From assembly GCA_022824495.1 (NCBI GenBank), contig JAJDZU010000010.1, positions 1-64,000 on the forward strand: a stretch of 64,000 nt of DNA, read 5' to 3'. The stretch is from Chloroflexota bacterium (lineage in GTDB: Bacteria; Chloroflexota; UBA11872). Made by a program: the position numbers and the translations under genes. The notes beneath the pieces were generated by a model. That model worked only from the letters and a program-made list of their open reading frames with translations. It searched no databases and was not told where the DNA came from. Below, one piece after another: positions 7,895 to 17,043 of this stretch. Every line of letters starts with the position of its first letter. Positions within the stretch are counted from its first letter, which is position 1.

Positions 7895-8614
7895 CTACGC
7901 CAAAGCCGGAGCCGCCGCGCGCCCGGCCAGCGCTCCCAGCGTGGCGGGAACCTCCCAGCCAAGCCGCCGCGCAACGGCTGCGAACGTGGCGCTGTTGCTG
8001 CTGACCACCGGAATCCCATACGCCGCTTCCATCGGCCGGATGACCTCAAAGGTCGCCAGGTTGGTACACGACAGGAAGATCGTGTCGGCGTCGTCCGGCG
8101 GCGGCTGCCCGTCGACGAATTCGCGAAGTTCGTCCGAGGCGACGTCGGCGATCTCCACGGCGGCGGTGATGCCCAGTCCATACGCACACAACGTGTCAAC
8201 GCCATGCGTGGCCAGGAACTCCTCCTCGTGATCGTTCAACTCGGCCGGATAGGGCGTATACAGCGCAACCCGACGGCTCCCCAGCGACTCCAGTGCCTCG
8301 GCCACCGAGCCGGAGGTGGTGATCGCCGGAGCGTGTGCCGCCGCCGCAATCGACTCACGCAGCGCCGCCTCGCCGTCGCGTCCGTCCACGAAGCTGCTGG
8401 CCGTGCAGGCGAACGCCACCACATCCACCAGCGCGCTTCCCACTTCGTCCGCCGCTCGCTCGGCATGCGCCAGCATCTGGCGCGCGTCGTCCACGCCGCA
8501 GACCGAGTTGCGCATGCGAGCCGAATGCACACTCGCGGTCGGCGGCGTCAGCCGCCAGAACTCGGGCTCCACCACCGTATTCACCGACGGAACCAGCAGC
8601 CCTACCCGTTGCAT
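7895..8614 (-). CDS. Asp/Glu racemase-fold enzyme, maleate isomerase/AMDase-like
   Basis: A 239-residue protein of the arylmalonate decarboxylase/maleate cis-trans isomerase group within the Asp/Glu/hydantoin racemase superfamily. LVPSVNTVVEPEF (7-19) is the signature start. The two catalytic cysteines are visible: C70 in FACTAS and C183 in LSCTN. Two Cys favour isomerisation or racemisation over one-Cys decarboxylation. As the first gene ahead of hyuA-hyuB, it may racemise or isomerise the substrate or product of the hydantoinase-type enzyme. It diverges from the Gfo/Idh gene at 8753 across about 140 bases that must hold both promoters. Confidence 0.82.
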   Translation of the reverse strand: MQRVGLLVPSVNTVVEPEFWRLTPPTASVHSARMRNSVCGVDDARQMLAHAERAADEVGSALVDVVAFACTASSFVDGRDGEAALRESIAAAAHAPAITTSGSVAEALESLGSRRVALYTPYPAELNDHEEEFLATHGVDTLCAYGLGITAAVEIADVASDELREFVDGQPPPDDADTIFLSCTNLATFEVIRPMEAAYGIPVVSSNSATFAAVARRLGWEVPATLGALAGRAAAPALA

Positions 8615-8752
8615 GGCAACGTCCTCTATCGCCCCTCGCGGCTATCGTCAGCGGGCGACTGCGTTGGTGTCAACGCTAGCGACTCCAGACCTGTCGACGC
8701 AGTCCCACGACCGTTCTACGCTGAACGCACTCGGCGGGCGAGGAGATTGCTG

Positions 8753-9838
8753 ATGTCCCGTCTAAGGGTGAGCGTCGTCGGTTGCGGAGCGATTGCCCAG
8801 ATCCAGCACTTGCCGCACCTGCGCGACGGGCGTGACCGCTTCGAAATCGGCGGCATCTGCGACATCGCGCCGGAACTGCTGCGCAAGGTCGGCGACGACT
8901 TTCACGTACCGGAGCATGCGCGCTTCACCGATGTCCACGACCTCGTGGCCTCGGAGATCGACGCGGTGCTGATCTGTTCGTCCGGATCCCACGCGCCCCA
9001 GGTGCTGGCCGCCGCCGCGGCCGGCAAGCACGTGCTGGTCGAGAAGCCGGCATGCATCACGATCGCCGAGGCTCAATCCATAATCGACGCCTGCGATGCC
9101 GCCGGCGTGGTCCTGATGGTGGCCTATCCCAAGCGCTACGAACCGAGCTACGCCTACGCCGCGAGCCGCGTGCGGGCGATGGACGACGTCAGGCTTATCC
9201 AGATCAACCACCTGCATCCGTCCAACGACCTGCACATGGCCGAGTTCTCGTTTCACCGGGCCAACCTGCCGGACGACGTCGTGGCTCGGGTGCGGGCGAC
9301 GGACACCGCCTTGATCGCGGAGGCGCTGGGCCTGGATTCTCCGGCCGACCACCTGGTTCGCGCCTACCAGCTATGCAACGGCAGCCTGATTCACGACATC
9401 AGCGTGCTTCACGGCATGTTCGGCCCGCCCGAGGCGGTGTTGAACACAGAGATCTGGCGCGACGGGGCCGGCCTAACGACTACGCTGCGCTACCCGAACG
9501 ACTTACGCGCCGTTCTCACCTGGATCGACCTGCCCGATCTGTGGGCCTTCGAGGAGACCTTCGCCGTCTACGGACGCTCCGAGCGCGTAATCGTCTCGTT
9601 CCCCACCGGCTTCAGCCGCGGGCTGCCGACGACGGCGGTCATTCAGGAGCCGGACGCCGACGGCGCGCCGTCCCGCCGGGAACTGTCGTGGCACGAGAAC
9701 CCGTTCAAACGCGAACTCGAGCACTTCCACGATTGCATTCAGTCTGGCCAGGAACCGGACACGCCCGGCACCGAACTGATCGACCACCTGACGCTCGTGC
9801 GCGACATCGTGCGCGCGTCGTTCACCGGCGGGAGTTGA
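8753..9838 (+). CDS. Gfo/Idh/MocA family oxidoreductase
   Basis: This 361-residue NAD(P)-dependent oxidoreductase belongs to the glucose-fructose oxidoreductase/inositol dehydrogenase superfamily. It has an N-terminal Rossmann motif VVGCGAIAQ, then HVLVEKP (about 90-96), whose Lys is catalytic, and a C-terminal alpha/beta domain. Start: ATG 8753, with AGGAG eight bases ahead. The frame is open far upstream only because it runs antisense to hyuA. The cupin gene follows after 2 bases, so the two are co-transcribed. Substrate, probably a sugar, inositol or sugar acid, is unknown. Confidence 0.85.
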   Translation: MSRLRVSVVGCGAIAQIQHLPHLRDGRDRFEIGGICDIAPELLRKVGDDFHVPEHARFTDVHDLVASEIDAVLICSSGSHAPQVLAAAAAGKHVLVEKPACITIAEAQSIIDACDAAGVVLMVAYPKRYEPSYAYAASRVRAMDDVRLIQINHLHPSNDLHMAEFSFHRANLPDDVVARVRATDTALIAEALGLDSPADHLVRAYQLCNGSLIHDISVLHGMFGPPEAVLNTEIWRDGAGLTTTLRYPNDLRAVLTWIDLPDLWAFEETFAVYGRSERVIVSFPTGFSRGLPTTAVIQEPDADGAPSRRELSWHENPFKRELEHFHDCIQSGQEPDTPGTELIDHLTLVRDIVRASFTGGS

Positions 9839-9840
9839 GC

Positions 9841-10488
9841 ATGGCCTTCCGAGTCTTCGATTCACGCACCGACATCCAGAACCTCATCGTCCATCCCGAC
9901 ATCCGCGCGCGGTTTCTCCAGATGGAGCCGGGCGAGGAAAACGTCCCTCACAGCCACGACCTGGGTGCCGAGATCTTCCTGATCCTTGAGGGCCAGGCCG
10001 AGTTTGTGATCGAGGGTCACACTGAAATCCTGGGCCCCGGCCAACTCTGCTTCGCCGACCGCGACGAGATCCACGTCGTCCGCTGCGTCGGCGACTCGAC
10101 GATGACCATGTACCTGTCGGTAACCCCCCACATCGACCCCACGCACACTATGTGGGAGGAGAGCGGGGTCAAGGCCCCGCCGCGCTACGGCGGGTCAACG
10201 AGCGCCGAGCGCGCGGCCATGGACGCGGAGTCCCCGCCGACTCCCATCGCCGACTTGGCCGCCGCCCATGCGGCCGCCGCCGACGAAGCGTCCCAGGCCG
10301 CACGGGCCGCCGCCGAAGCACAGCGCGCGGGCGTCACGGCATTGGAGCAGGCCCTGGCCGACGGCGATCAGCCGGCCGCCGAAGCGGCAGTCGACGACAT
10401 GTGGGCGGCCCTCTATGACAGCTTCAGCGCGAACCGAGAGCTAGCTGCCGCCTGGAACGCGTTGGCGCCCCGAGTCGGCAGGCAGTGA
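9841..10488 (+). CDS. Cupin-domain protein with Ala-rich helical tail
   Basis: A 215-residue protein. Residues 1-105 form one cupin barrel. Motif 1 is seen as PHSHDLGAEIFLILEG (two His and a Glu metal ligand) and motif 2 as PGQLCFADRDEIHVV (the third His). The remainder (about 125-215) is an Ala/Glu-rich helix, unusual for a single cupin, that could drive oligomerisation. It starts two bases after the upstream oxidoreductase. Such partners often are sugar isomerases or small metal-dependent dioxygenase-like proteins; the exact reaction is not determinable. Confidence 0.75.
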   Translation: MAFRVFDSRTDIQNLIVHPDIRARFLQMEPGEENVPHSHDLGAEIFLILEGQAEFVIEGHTEILGPGQLCFADRDEIHVVRCVGDSTMTMYLSVTPHIDPTHTMWEESGVKAPPRYGGSTSAERAAMDAESPPTPIADLAAAHAAAADEASQAARAAAEAQRAGVTALEQALADGDQPAAEAAVDDMWAALYDSFSANRELAAAWNALAPRVGRQ

Positions 10489-10502
10489 TTGCGGGCCAGT
10501 AG

Positions 10503-11300
10503 CTAGTCCGTCCCCGCCGCCCAGGCGCCCAGCGCCATGTACCCGCCGTCCACGTTGACGAACTCGCCGGTCATGAACGACGCGCCTTCACTGGCCAGGA
10601 AGACTGCAACGGCCCCAATCTCCGAGGTCTGGCCCACCCGCCCCAGCGGGTGCGAGCTTCCCCACAGGTTCAGCATCTCGTCCTCGTCGCCAAACGCTCG
10701 GGCCGCCCCACGCGCCAGCGGCGTGTCGATGGTTCCGGGGTTGATGGCCAGCACCCGGATGTTGTCCTTGGCAAAGTCCAGCGCCATGTTGCGGGTCAGC
10801 GAAAGGCTCCCACCCTTGCTGGCGGCGTAGGCCGGCACCTGCGGCTGGGACTGCAACCCCTGCACGCTGGCGATGTTAATGATCGTCCCGCCGCCGCGCG
10901 CCCGCAGGTGGGGGATCGCGAACTTGGACATCAGGAACTGACCCTTCAGGTTGATGTCGATGATGCGGTCCCAGGTGGCTTCATCCATCTCCTCGGCCGT
11001 CATGTACGAAGCCGTCGGCTGGATTCCAGCGTTGTTGACCAGCACGTCCAGCCCGCCGAACTCGGCCACGGTTTCAGCAACCATCCGCTCGGCGTCCCCA
11101 ATTGAACTGACGTCACCGATTACCGCGCTGGCGCGCTGACCGTCGCTTCGCAGGCGCTCAACCAGGCTGCGAGCCGCTGCCTCGTCGACGTCGGCCACGC
11201 TCACGGCCGCCCCGGCGGCGGCGAACGACTCGACAATTCCACCGCCAATCCCCATGGCGCCGCCCGTCACCAGCGCTACCTGTCCGTCGTGCTCGCTCAT
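10503..11300 (-). CDS. Short-chain dehydrogenase/reductase (SDR)
   Basis: A 265-residue classical SDR. TGGAMGIGGG (12-21) binds the cofactor, VNNAG is at 88-92, the catalytic triad is S145, Y158, K162 (YAASK), and PGTIDTP follows. The Asp after the second strand (VADVDE) points to NAD(H) over NADP(H). I start at the ATG 11298-11300; a TTG one codon earlier is possible. It converges on the cupin gene and diverges from the MFS gene across about 80 bases. Substrate unknown; sugar or hydroxy-acid oxidation is likely from context. Confidence 0.85.
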   Translation of the reverse strand: MSEHDGQVALVTGGAMGIGGGIVESFAAAGAAVSVADVDEAAARSLVERLRSDGQRASAVIGDVSSIGDAERMVAETVAEFGGLDVLVNNAGIQPTASYMTAEEMDEATWDRIIDINLKGQFLMSKFAIPHLRARGGGTIINIASVQGLQSQPQVPAYAASKGGSLSLTRNMALDFAKDNIRVLAINPGTIDTPLARGAARAFGDEDEMLNLWGSSHPLGRVGQTSEIGAVAVFLASEGASFMTGEFVNVDGGYMALGAWAAGTD

Positions 11301-11380
11301 CAATTCGTTCCCCGCCGATACGCCGCGAACAGCCTAGCGGGCGCGGCTGGTGAACCGGCGCGTAGACTCCCGTCCAACTC

Positions 11381-12631
11381 ATGAGCACGCCTGCGGCGTC
11401 ACCCGCAATCACCGAAGCCGGCCGGCGCCGCATCCTCGGCGCGTTATTCGTGGCGCGCGGCAGCATCGGCGTTGGGTATCTGGCCGGATTCATCGTGCTC
11501 ACCATCGCCGGCAAAGAACTCAGCGGACACACGGAGTTGGCTGGATTGCCGGCCGCTATTTCGATGGTCGGTCGGGCCATTGGACCGCCGCCGATCGCCC
11601 GCGCGATGGATGCGTTTGGACGACGACCGGCAATTGCCGGCAGCTACGCGGTGGGGGCCGTGGGCGCTGCGACGGCCGCGCTGGCAATTGCGGGCGGACT
11701 GTTCTGGCTGCTATTGGCCGGGTCGTTGCTGATGGGCGTCGCCCGGGCCGGCGGCGACATGTCGCGTTACGTCGCGGCCGAGGTGTACGAGCCAAGCCGC
11801 CGCGGTCGGGCCATCGGAATCGTCGTTTGGGGCGCCACCGCCGGCGCCCTGGGCGGGCCGCTGCTGGGTGGGTTTGCCCAGGAGTTGGCGGAATCGCGCG
11901 GGCTGTCGTACCTGGCCGGACCGTGGGTGGCGGCGGCAGGTCTGCTGCTCTTTTCTGCGCTCGTGACCTGGGTGTTCGTGCGGCCCGATCCGCGTGAGGT
12001 GGCCGATACGACCGCGGACGCCGCTCCAGAGGCCGGCGAGGCGCTTGACCTGCGCGGCGTGTTGCGCGACCGGCGGGTCCAACTGGGCATCTGGGCAATG
12101 CTCACCGGTCAGGGCGTAATGACCCTGATCATGGTTGTGGTTCCACTACACCTGCACAGTTTCGCGGAGTTGGGCGAGGCCGTTCCGGTAGCCATGACCG
12201 CTCATGTGGCTGGCATGTTTGCCTTGGCGCCCCTCACCGGGCGCCTGGTGGATGCGCTGGGACCCCGGCCGATGGTGCTACTGGGTGCGGTGCTGCTGAT
12301 GCTGGCCAGCGCGCTGGCGGGGCTGGACGCTGGCCTGGGCACGGTACTGCCGGCCATGTTCCTGCTTGGTTATGGCTGGAACGCGTGCTTCGTGGCCGGA
12401 TCGACCATGCTGGCGCGCGGGGTGCCGCTGAATGTTCGCGCCCGCGTTCAGGGGCGGGTCGAAGTTCTGATCGGCGTAGTCGGCGTGTTCAGCAGCTTTG
12501 CGTCCGGACCGCTGCTGGTGGGCGGCGCCGGCATGGGCTGGCTGGGGGCCGCGGGATTGATCTCGGCACTTCTGCTACTGGTCGCCCTCGGCTGGGAGCG
12601 TGCGGCAACGCGAGCGCCGGCAAGCGCATAG
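11381..12631 (+). CDS. Major facilitator superfamily transporter
   Basis: A 416-residue inner-membrane protein with about 12 hydrophobic segments in two halves. The loop 2-3 signature appears as ARAMDAFGRRPAIAGSY, and the second half has the matching GRLVDALGPRPMVLLG. A central loop near 205-225 separates the halves. It is a proton-coupled carrier or effluxer of a small solute. It is followed after about 50 bases by the epimerase gene. The neighbouring catabolic genes make sugar-acid or metabolite uptake plausible, but the substrate is not readable. Confidence 0.8.
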   Translation: MSTPAASPAITEAGRRRILGALFVARGSIGVGYLAGFIVLTIAGKELSGHTELAGLPAAISMVGRAIGPPPIARAMDAFGRRPAIAGSYAVGAVGAATAALAIAGGLFWLLLAGSLLMGVARAGGDMSRYVAAEVYEPSRRGRAIGIVVWGATAGALGGPLLGGFAQELAESRGLSYLAGPWVAAAGLLLFSALVTWVFVRPDPREVADTTADAAPEAGEALDLRGVLRDRRVQLGIWAMLTGQGVMTLIMVVVPLHLHSFAELGEAVPVAMTAHVAGMFALAPLTGRLVDALGPRPMVLLGAVLLMLASALAGLDAGLGTVLPAMFLLGYGWNACFVAGSTMLARGVPLNVRARVQGRVEVLIGVVGVFSSFASGPLLVGGAGMGWLGAAGLISALLLLVALGWERAATRAPASA

Positions 12632-12684
12632 CTTCCTCCCGCCTACAATGGGCGCCGCCTGCCCGCCGCCAACCGAGCACCGCC

Positions 12685-13767
12685 ATGCCGAACCTGTGGG
12701 GTCGCCAATTCAGCCGCGCCGAATTGATGGCGCGTATCGGAGACGTCTCGCAAGTCGGCGGGGTGCGCGAGTACCGCCTGGACGGCGGCGCCGGTGACGG
12801 GCTTCCGGTTGTCGATGTGAACACGGGCTCTGGCCTGCGCTTCACGGTCATTCCGGGTCGCGCCTTGGACATTAACGGAGCCTGGTTCAACGGCATTCCT
12901 CTCGGCTTTCGCAGCGCCGCCGGCGAGATGCACGGCGCGTACTACGAACCGGAGGGCTGGGGGTGGGTTCGCAGCACGGTGCTGGGTCTGCTGGTCACCG
13001 GTGGCCTCGACAACGTGGGCGACCCGGCCGTGGATCCCGACCGCCTCTACACCGACATGGGCCTGCACGGGCGCCTCTCGAACCTGGCCGCCTCCAACGT
13101 CCACGCCGACGGCGAGTGGCGAGGCGACGAGTACGAGATGTGGGTGCAGGGCCGGGTGCGGCAGGCCGCGCTGTTCGGCGAGAACCTGGAGCTCAAGCGG
13201 CGCATATCGACAACGCTTGGATCGGCCTCGATTCGAATTCACGACGAGGTCACAAACCTCGGTTCAGAGCCCGAGCCCGCGATGATCCTCTTCCACTTCA
13301 ACCCCGGGTATCCGTTGGTCGACGACGGTTCCCGGTTGCACGTACGCAGCCGCTCCCGGCGGCCCTATGACGACCACTCGGCGTCGCTGGAGCCCGGCTG
13401 GGACACGTACGGTCCGCCGACTCCGGGCTGGCAAAACACGGTTTGGATACATGACGTCGAACCCGACGGCGACGGGCTGGTGCACGCGGCGCTCGTCAAC
13501 CGTTCGTTCGGCGATGGCATCGGACTGGGATTCAGCTACCCGAAGGCCCAGCTTCCGTTTCTGAACCAGTGGAAATTCCTGGGCGTGGGCAACTACGTCA
13601 CCGGCATCGAGCCGGCCAACTGCACCGTGCTGGGCCGCGCAACCAACCGCGCGGACGGGACGCTGCAAATTCTCGAGCCCGGCGAGACGGCCGAGTTCGA
13701 TATTGAACTCTCTGTCCTGTCCGGGTCCGACGCCATCGGCGCCTTCCTCTCCAACATCGGTGAGTGA
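12685..13767 (+). CDS. DUF4432-like aldose-epimerase-fold protein
   Basis: A 360-residue protein resembling the DUF4432 group of the galactose-mutarotase (aldose 1-epimerase) superfamily. Typical stretches are FTVIPGRALDINGAWFNG, LLVTGGLDNVG, GLHGRLSN, MILFHFNPGYPL and GIEPANC. It would act on the anomeric carbon of a sugar or sugar acid in the cytoplasm. ATG 12685 is used because the conserved MPNLWG start lies there; the longer open frame overlaps the MFS gene. The thioesterase start lies inside its last codons. Confidence 0.78.
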   Translation: MPNLWGRQFSRAELMARIGDVSQVGGVREYRLDGGAGDGLPVVDVNTGSGLRFTVIPGRALDINGAWFNGIPLGFRSAAGEMHGAYYEPEGWGWVRSTVLGLLVTGGLDNVGDPAVDPDRLYTDMGLHGRLSNLAASNVHADGEWRGDEYEMWVQGRVRQAALFGENLELKRRISTTLGSASIRIHDEVTNLGSEPEPAMILFHFNPGYPLVDDGSRLHVRSRSRRPYDDHSASLEPGWDTYGPPTPGWQNTVWIHDVEPDGDGLVHAALVNRSFGDGIGLGFSYPKAQLPFLNQWKFLGVGNYVTGIEPANCTVLGRATNRADGTLQILEPGETAEFDIELSVLSGSDAIGAFLSNIGE

Positions 13768-14170
13768 CGCCTGCGATCACATCGAGACCCTGCGCGTTCG
13801 CTACTCCGATACGGACGCCCAGGGCATCGTCCACCATTCCAACTACTTCCGCTGGCTGGAGGAAGCCCGGATCGGGTGGCTGGGAGCAATCGGCCAGCCC
13901 TACGGCGACCTCACGGACCGGGGGATCTTCTTGCCGCTAACCACCTGTAGCTGCACGTTTCAGGCGCCCGTCTACGCAGGCGAGCACGTAGACGTGCATC
14001 TCAGTCTGGACACAGTGACTCGTGCCCGGGTTGGCTTGACATACGAAATCCTGCGCGGTGCGCAGGTGACCGCGACTGCCGCGAGTACGCACGCGTACGT
14101 TGATGCGGCGGGACGACCGCTGCGGTTGAAGCGCGACGACCCTTTTTGGCTGGCAATTCAGGAGGCGTAA
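13760..14170 (+). CDS. YbgC/FadM-type hotdog acyl-CoA thioesterase
   Basis: A 136-residue 4-hydroxybenzoyl-CoA thioesterase-like protein. VRYSDTDAQGIVHHSNYF near 13-30 contains the catalytic Asp and the His/Asn of this family, and the following RWLEEAR is also diagnostic. It hydrolyses acyl-CoA thioesters. I prefer GTG 13760, which overlaps the epimerase stop by 8 bases; ATG 13703 would add 19 non-conserved residues. The stop TAA shares its last base with the ATG of the next gene, so coupling continues downstream. Confidence 0.8.
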   Translation: MSDACDHIETLRVRYSDTDAQGIVHHSNYFRWLEEARIGWLGAIGQPYGDLTDRGIFLPLTTCSCTFQAPVYAGEHVDVHLSLDTVTRARVGLTYEILRGAQVTATAASTHAYVDAAGRPLRLKRDDPFWLAIQEA

Positions 14171-14703
14171 TGCGGGCGATCGATTCGGTGAGCGATGCGA
14201 AGAGCAACCGTGATTCTGCAGGCGACAACAGGTCAAACGGTCGAATGGACGGTCGTCTAACGTTTTCGGTGTTTCTCTCAGGCGTCATGCAGGGATCCAG
14301 GGTGGACAGCGGGTTGCACGCCCAGGACTACCGACAGCACTTGCGGGAGATCATCAGCGCTGCTCACCCGGAGGCGGAGGTGGTCTGTCCGGCGGAACTC
14401 AACCCGGACTCGGTGGTCTACGAGGACGGCGCCGCGCGGCGTGCCTTCATGGAAGAGCTCGATCTGGCGGCGCGGTGCGACGTGCTGGTGGCTTTTGCGC
14501 CCGTGGCAACCATGGGCACGGCGGTGGAAATGTATAAGGCCTATGAAGCCGGACGACTAGTGTTTACGGTTTCGCCGATGGCGTCCAACTGGGCCGTCCG
14601 ATTTCTCTCTGACCGGGTGTTTGGAGACCTTAGTGAGTTCGAGACGTTTGTAACCGACGGAGGGTTGGGTCGCGCGGTGTCGGCGAATCTGGCGGTCCAA
14701 TAG
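14170..14703 (+). CDS. Nucleoside 2-deoxyribosyltransferase-like protein
   Basis: A 177-residue protein if started at ATG 14170 (TAATG overlap with the thioesterase stop); the conserved part begins at MDGRLTFSVFLSGVMQGS (ATG 14245), so that is the alternative start. LSGVMQGS, then DVLVAFAPVATMGTAVEMYK, match the phosphate/ribose and Asp-containing motifs of the deoxyribosyltransferase or DUF4406-like fold. These enzymes bind nucleotides or sugar phosphates. The precise reaction is unknown. Confidence 0.5.
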   Translation: MRAIDSVSDAKSNRDSAGDNRSNGRMDGRLTFSVFLSGVMQGSRVDSGLHAQDYRQHLREIISAAHPEAEVVCPAELNPDSVVYEDGAARRAFMEELDLAARCDVLVAFAPVATMGTAVEMYKAYEAGRLVFTVSPMASNWAVRFLSDRVFGDLSEFETFVTDGGLGRAVSANLAVQ

Positions 14704-14723
14704 CGGCCGTTCGGCGGACTGTC

Positions 14724-16469
14724 GTGCATGAAGGCGCATCGCCGGAATCGGTAACTCAGCACCGACGGCGTGGCGAACCGGTCGGCACGCCCAATGTGAT
14801 CGTCCTGCTCACCGACGATCAGGGCTACGGCGACCTGTCCTGCCACGGTAATCCCGTCCTTCGTACGCCCAACCTGGACCGGCTGCACGCGGAGAGTATT
14901 CGGCTCGAGGACTTTCATGTCGCGCCCATGTGCACGCCGACCCGCAGCCAGCTTTTGACGGGACTAGACGCGCTACGAAACGGCGCCACGTTTGTCTGCA
15001 TGGGCCGGTCGCTGCTGAATCCCGCGCTGCCGACCATGGCCGACATATTCGCGGACAACGGCTACCGAACCGGCCACTTCGGCAAGTGGCACCTGGGCGA
15101 CAACTATCCGTACCGGCCGCAGGACCGGGGATTTCACATGACGATCCATCACCCCTCCTGGGGCATCACGTCAGCGGCCGACTACTTCGAGAACGACTAC
15201 TTCGATCCTCACGTGAGACGCGGCGCAGCAATCGAGCCGTTCGAGGGCTACTGCACGGACATCTGGTTTGACGAGACCATCAAATGGATCGACCAGGACC
15301 GGGAGACTCCGTTCTTCGCCTACCTGGCGACCAACACGCCGCACGGCCCGCACTGGGTGCCGGACCGGTACCGGCAGCCGTATCTCGACCACGTCGACCA
15401 CGACGTCGCCAGCTTCTTCGGAATGATCGCCAACATCGACGAGAACATCGGACGGCTGGAGGCCTATCTCGAGGAGTCAGGTCTCCGCGACAACACCATC
15501 CTGATCTTCATGGGGGACAACGGAACGGCGACGGGCGAAGACGTTTACAACGCCAGCATGCGAGGCAAGAAGCGATCGCTCTACGAGGGCGGCCACCGGG
15601 TCCCATGCTTCATCCGCTGGCCGTCGGGAGGATTGGTGGGGCCGCGGCAAGTCGATCAGCCGACCCAGTGCCAGGACATTCTTCCGACGCTGATCGACCT
15701 GTGCGATCTGAAGGGGCCTGCGCCCTCAGAGTTCGACGGGGTCTCGCTGACAGCGACCTTGCATAACGAGGAGCCCATCGCCGACCGGATGTTCTGGGTG
15801 CAATACGGCCACGCCAGCGACGGTTGGTCGGGGGAGACGCGTCGCGGCGATGCCGCGGTGATCTGGGACAGGTGGCGTCTGGTTGGCGACGAACTCTTCG
15901 ATCTCACGCGGGACCCCGGACAGGAAACCGATCTTGCGGGCCGACATCCCGAGGTTCGAGCCGCGATGCGAGAGGCATACACGGCGTGGTGGGATCGGCT
16001 TGGCGGCAACCTGGACAGCTATCACCCGATCACGATCGGCTCGGAGGAGGAGAATCCCACGCGGCTATGCAGTTGCGACTGGGCCTACGTCTACTGCGAC
16101 AACCCGGGCAACATTCGCGGCTGCGTGATGGACAGCGGCTCCTGGCACCTCCAGGTTGAACGTCCTGGGTCCTACATGTTCTCGCTTTACCGCTGGCCGG
16201 AGGAATCAGACCTGCCGATTTCAGCGCCCGCTCCCGAAATGCACGGTGTTGACGGGTCGTTGCCTGAGGGCCGATCGCTGCCGGTCGCGCGCGCCTGGAT
16301 GACGGTCGGTGAAGTCACGGCTGAAGGTGACGTCGGTCCCGAGGATCGATGCGCGACCTTCGTGGCCGACCTCTCCACGGGTCCCACAAGACTCAAGACC
16401 TGGTGGCTTGACGCTGACGGCGCCAGGCTGGCGGGCGCGTACTACGTCTCGGTGACGCGGCTCGCCTGA
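14724..16469 (+). CDS. Arylsulfatase-family sulfatase
   Basis: A 581-residue formylglycine-type sulfatase. LLTDDQGYGDLS (29-39) gives the calcium-binding Asp pair. C70 in CTPTRSQLLTG is the Cys of the C-x-P-x-R motif that is converted to formylglycine. FGKWHLG and a later GDNG supply further active-site residues. No signal peptide is evident from the GTG at 14724, so it may be cytoplasmic, or a leader may be missed. The C-terminal ~140 residues are an extra domain. Likely substrates are sulfated sugars, fitting the sugar-handling neighbours. No maturase gene is visible in the window. Confidence 0.88.
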   Translation: MHEGASPESVTQHRRRGEPVGTPNVIVLLTDDQGYGDLSCHGNPVLRTPNLDRLHAESIRLEDFHVAPMCTPTRSQLLTGLDALRNGATFVCMGRSLLNPALPTMADIFADNGYRTGHFGKWHLGDNYPYRPQDRGFHMTIHHPSWGITSAADYFENDYFDPHVRRGAAIEPFEGYCTDIWFDETIKWIDQDRETPFFAYLATNTPHGPHWVPDRYRQPYLDHVDHDVASFFGMIANIDENIGRLEAYLEESGLRDNTILIFMGDNGTATGEDVYNASMRGKKRSLYEGGHRVPCFIRWPSGGLVGPRQVDQPTQCQDILPTLIDLCDLKGPAPSEFDGVSLTATLHNEEPIADRMFWVQYGHASDGWSGETRRGDAAVIWDRWRLVGDELFDLTRDPGQETDLAGRHPEVRAAMREAYTAWWDRLGGNLDSYHPITIGSEEENPTRLCSCDWAYVYCDNPGNIRGCVMDSGSWHLQVERPGSYMFSLYRWPEESDLPISAPAPEMHGVDGSLPEGRSLPVARAWMTVGEVTAEGDVGPEDRCATFVADLSTGPTRLKTWWLDADGARLAGAYYVSVTRLA

Positions 16470-16537
16470 ACGCCGTGCCTGCGGCCGATACATGTACGGC
16501 CGGCACCGGGAGCTCGGGAACGGCTTAGACTGGTTGC

Positions 16538-17032
16538 ATGACGCTGCAAGCCCGCGCGCAACGACTTCCCGCCCGCTCGCCGCTCGCGGCGGCGGTAGTA
16601 GTTGGGCTGGTGACGGCTGCCATGTTTGGCGTCAGCGTTGGCGTCATCACCGGCGCCATCGACACGCCGATATTCGAGCGGGCGACTCCCGCCTACGCCA
16701 TCGACTACCCGATCTGGACGCTCAACGCGCTGCTGGTCGGATCGCTGGCAGCGGTCAGCGTCTACGCCATGCGTCGGCGCCAGGACTTCGGCAGCGGCCC
16801 AATCTACGCAGGCGGCTTGCTGTCGGCCTTCGCCATTTCCTGCCCGCTTTGCAACGGGTTGCTCGTGGCTGCGTTCGGCACCGGGGCCGCGGCCAACTTC
16901 TTTGACCCGGCACGCCCGTTTATCGGTGGTGTCACGGCCCTGTTCATGGCGTATGTGCTGTATCGACGGGTTCGGACGTTGCGAGCCGGTTGCGACGACT
17001 GTGAATTGGTGGCCGAAGCGTCGGCCAACTGA
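16538..17032 (+). CDS. Four-span membrane protein with CPLC and CDDC motifs
   Basis: A 164-residue integral membrane protein with four hydrophobic segments (about 16-40, 58-78, 88-112, 120-142). CPLCN sits at the start of or within the third segment region, and the C-terminal tail ends with CDDCE. Two CxxC pairs on a small membrane protein suggest thiol-disulfide chemistry or metal binding. The sequence does not fit DsbB or VKOR motifs well enough to assign. The ATG at 16538 fits the N-terminal basic region. Function unknown. Confidence 0.6.
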   Translation: MTLQARAQRLPARSPLAAAVVVGLVTAAMFGVSVGVITGAIDTPIFERATPAYAIDYPIWTLNALLVGSLAAVSVYAMRRRQDFGSGPIYAGGLLSAFAISCPLCNGLLVAAFGTGAAANFFDPARPFIGGVTALFMAYVLYRRVRTLRAGCDDCELVAEASAN

Positions 17033-17043
17033 GGGGCCTCGAT

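Noticed and set aside
5622..8231. 869-codon plus-strand frame opposite hyuA
   Set aside because: Antisense shadow; hyuA on the other strand has all family motifs.
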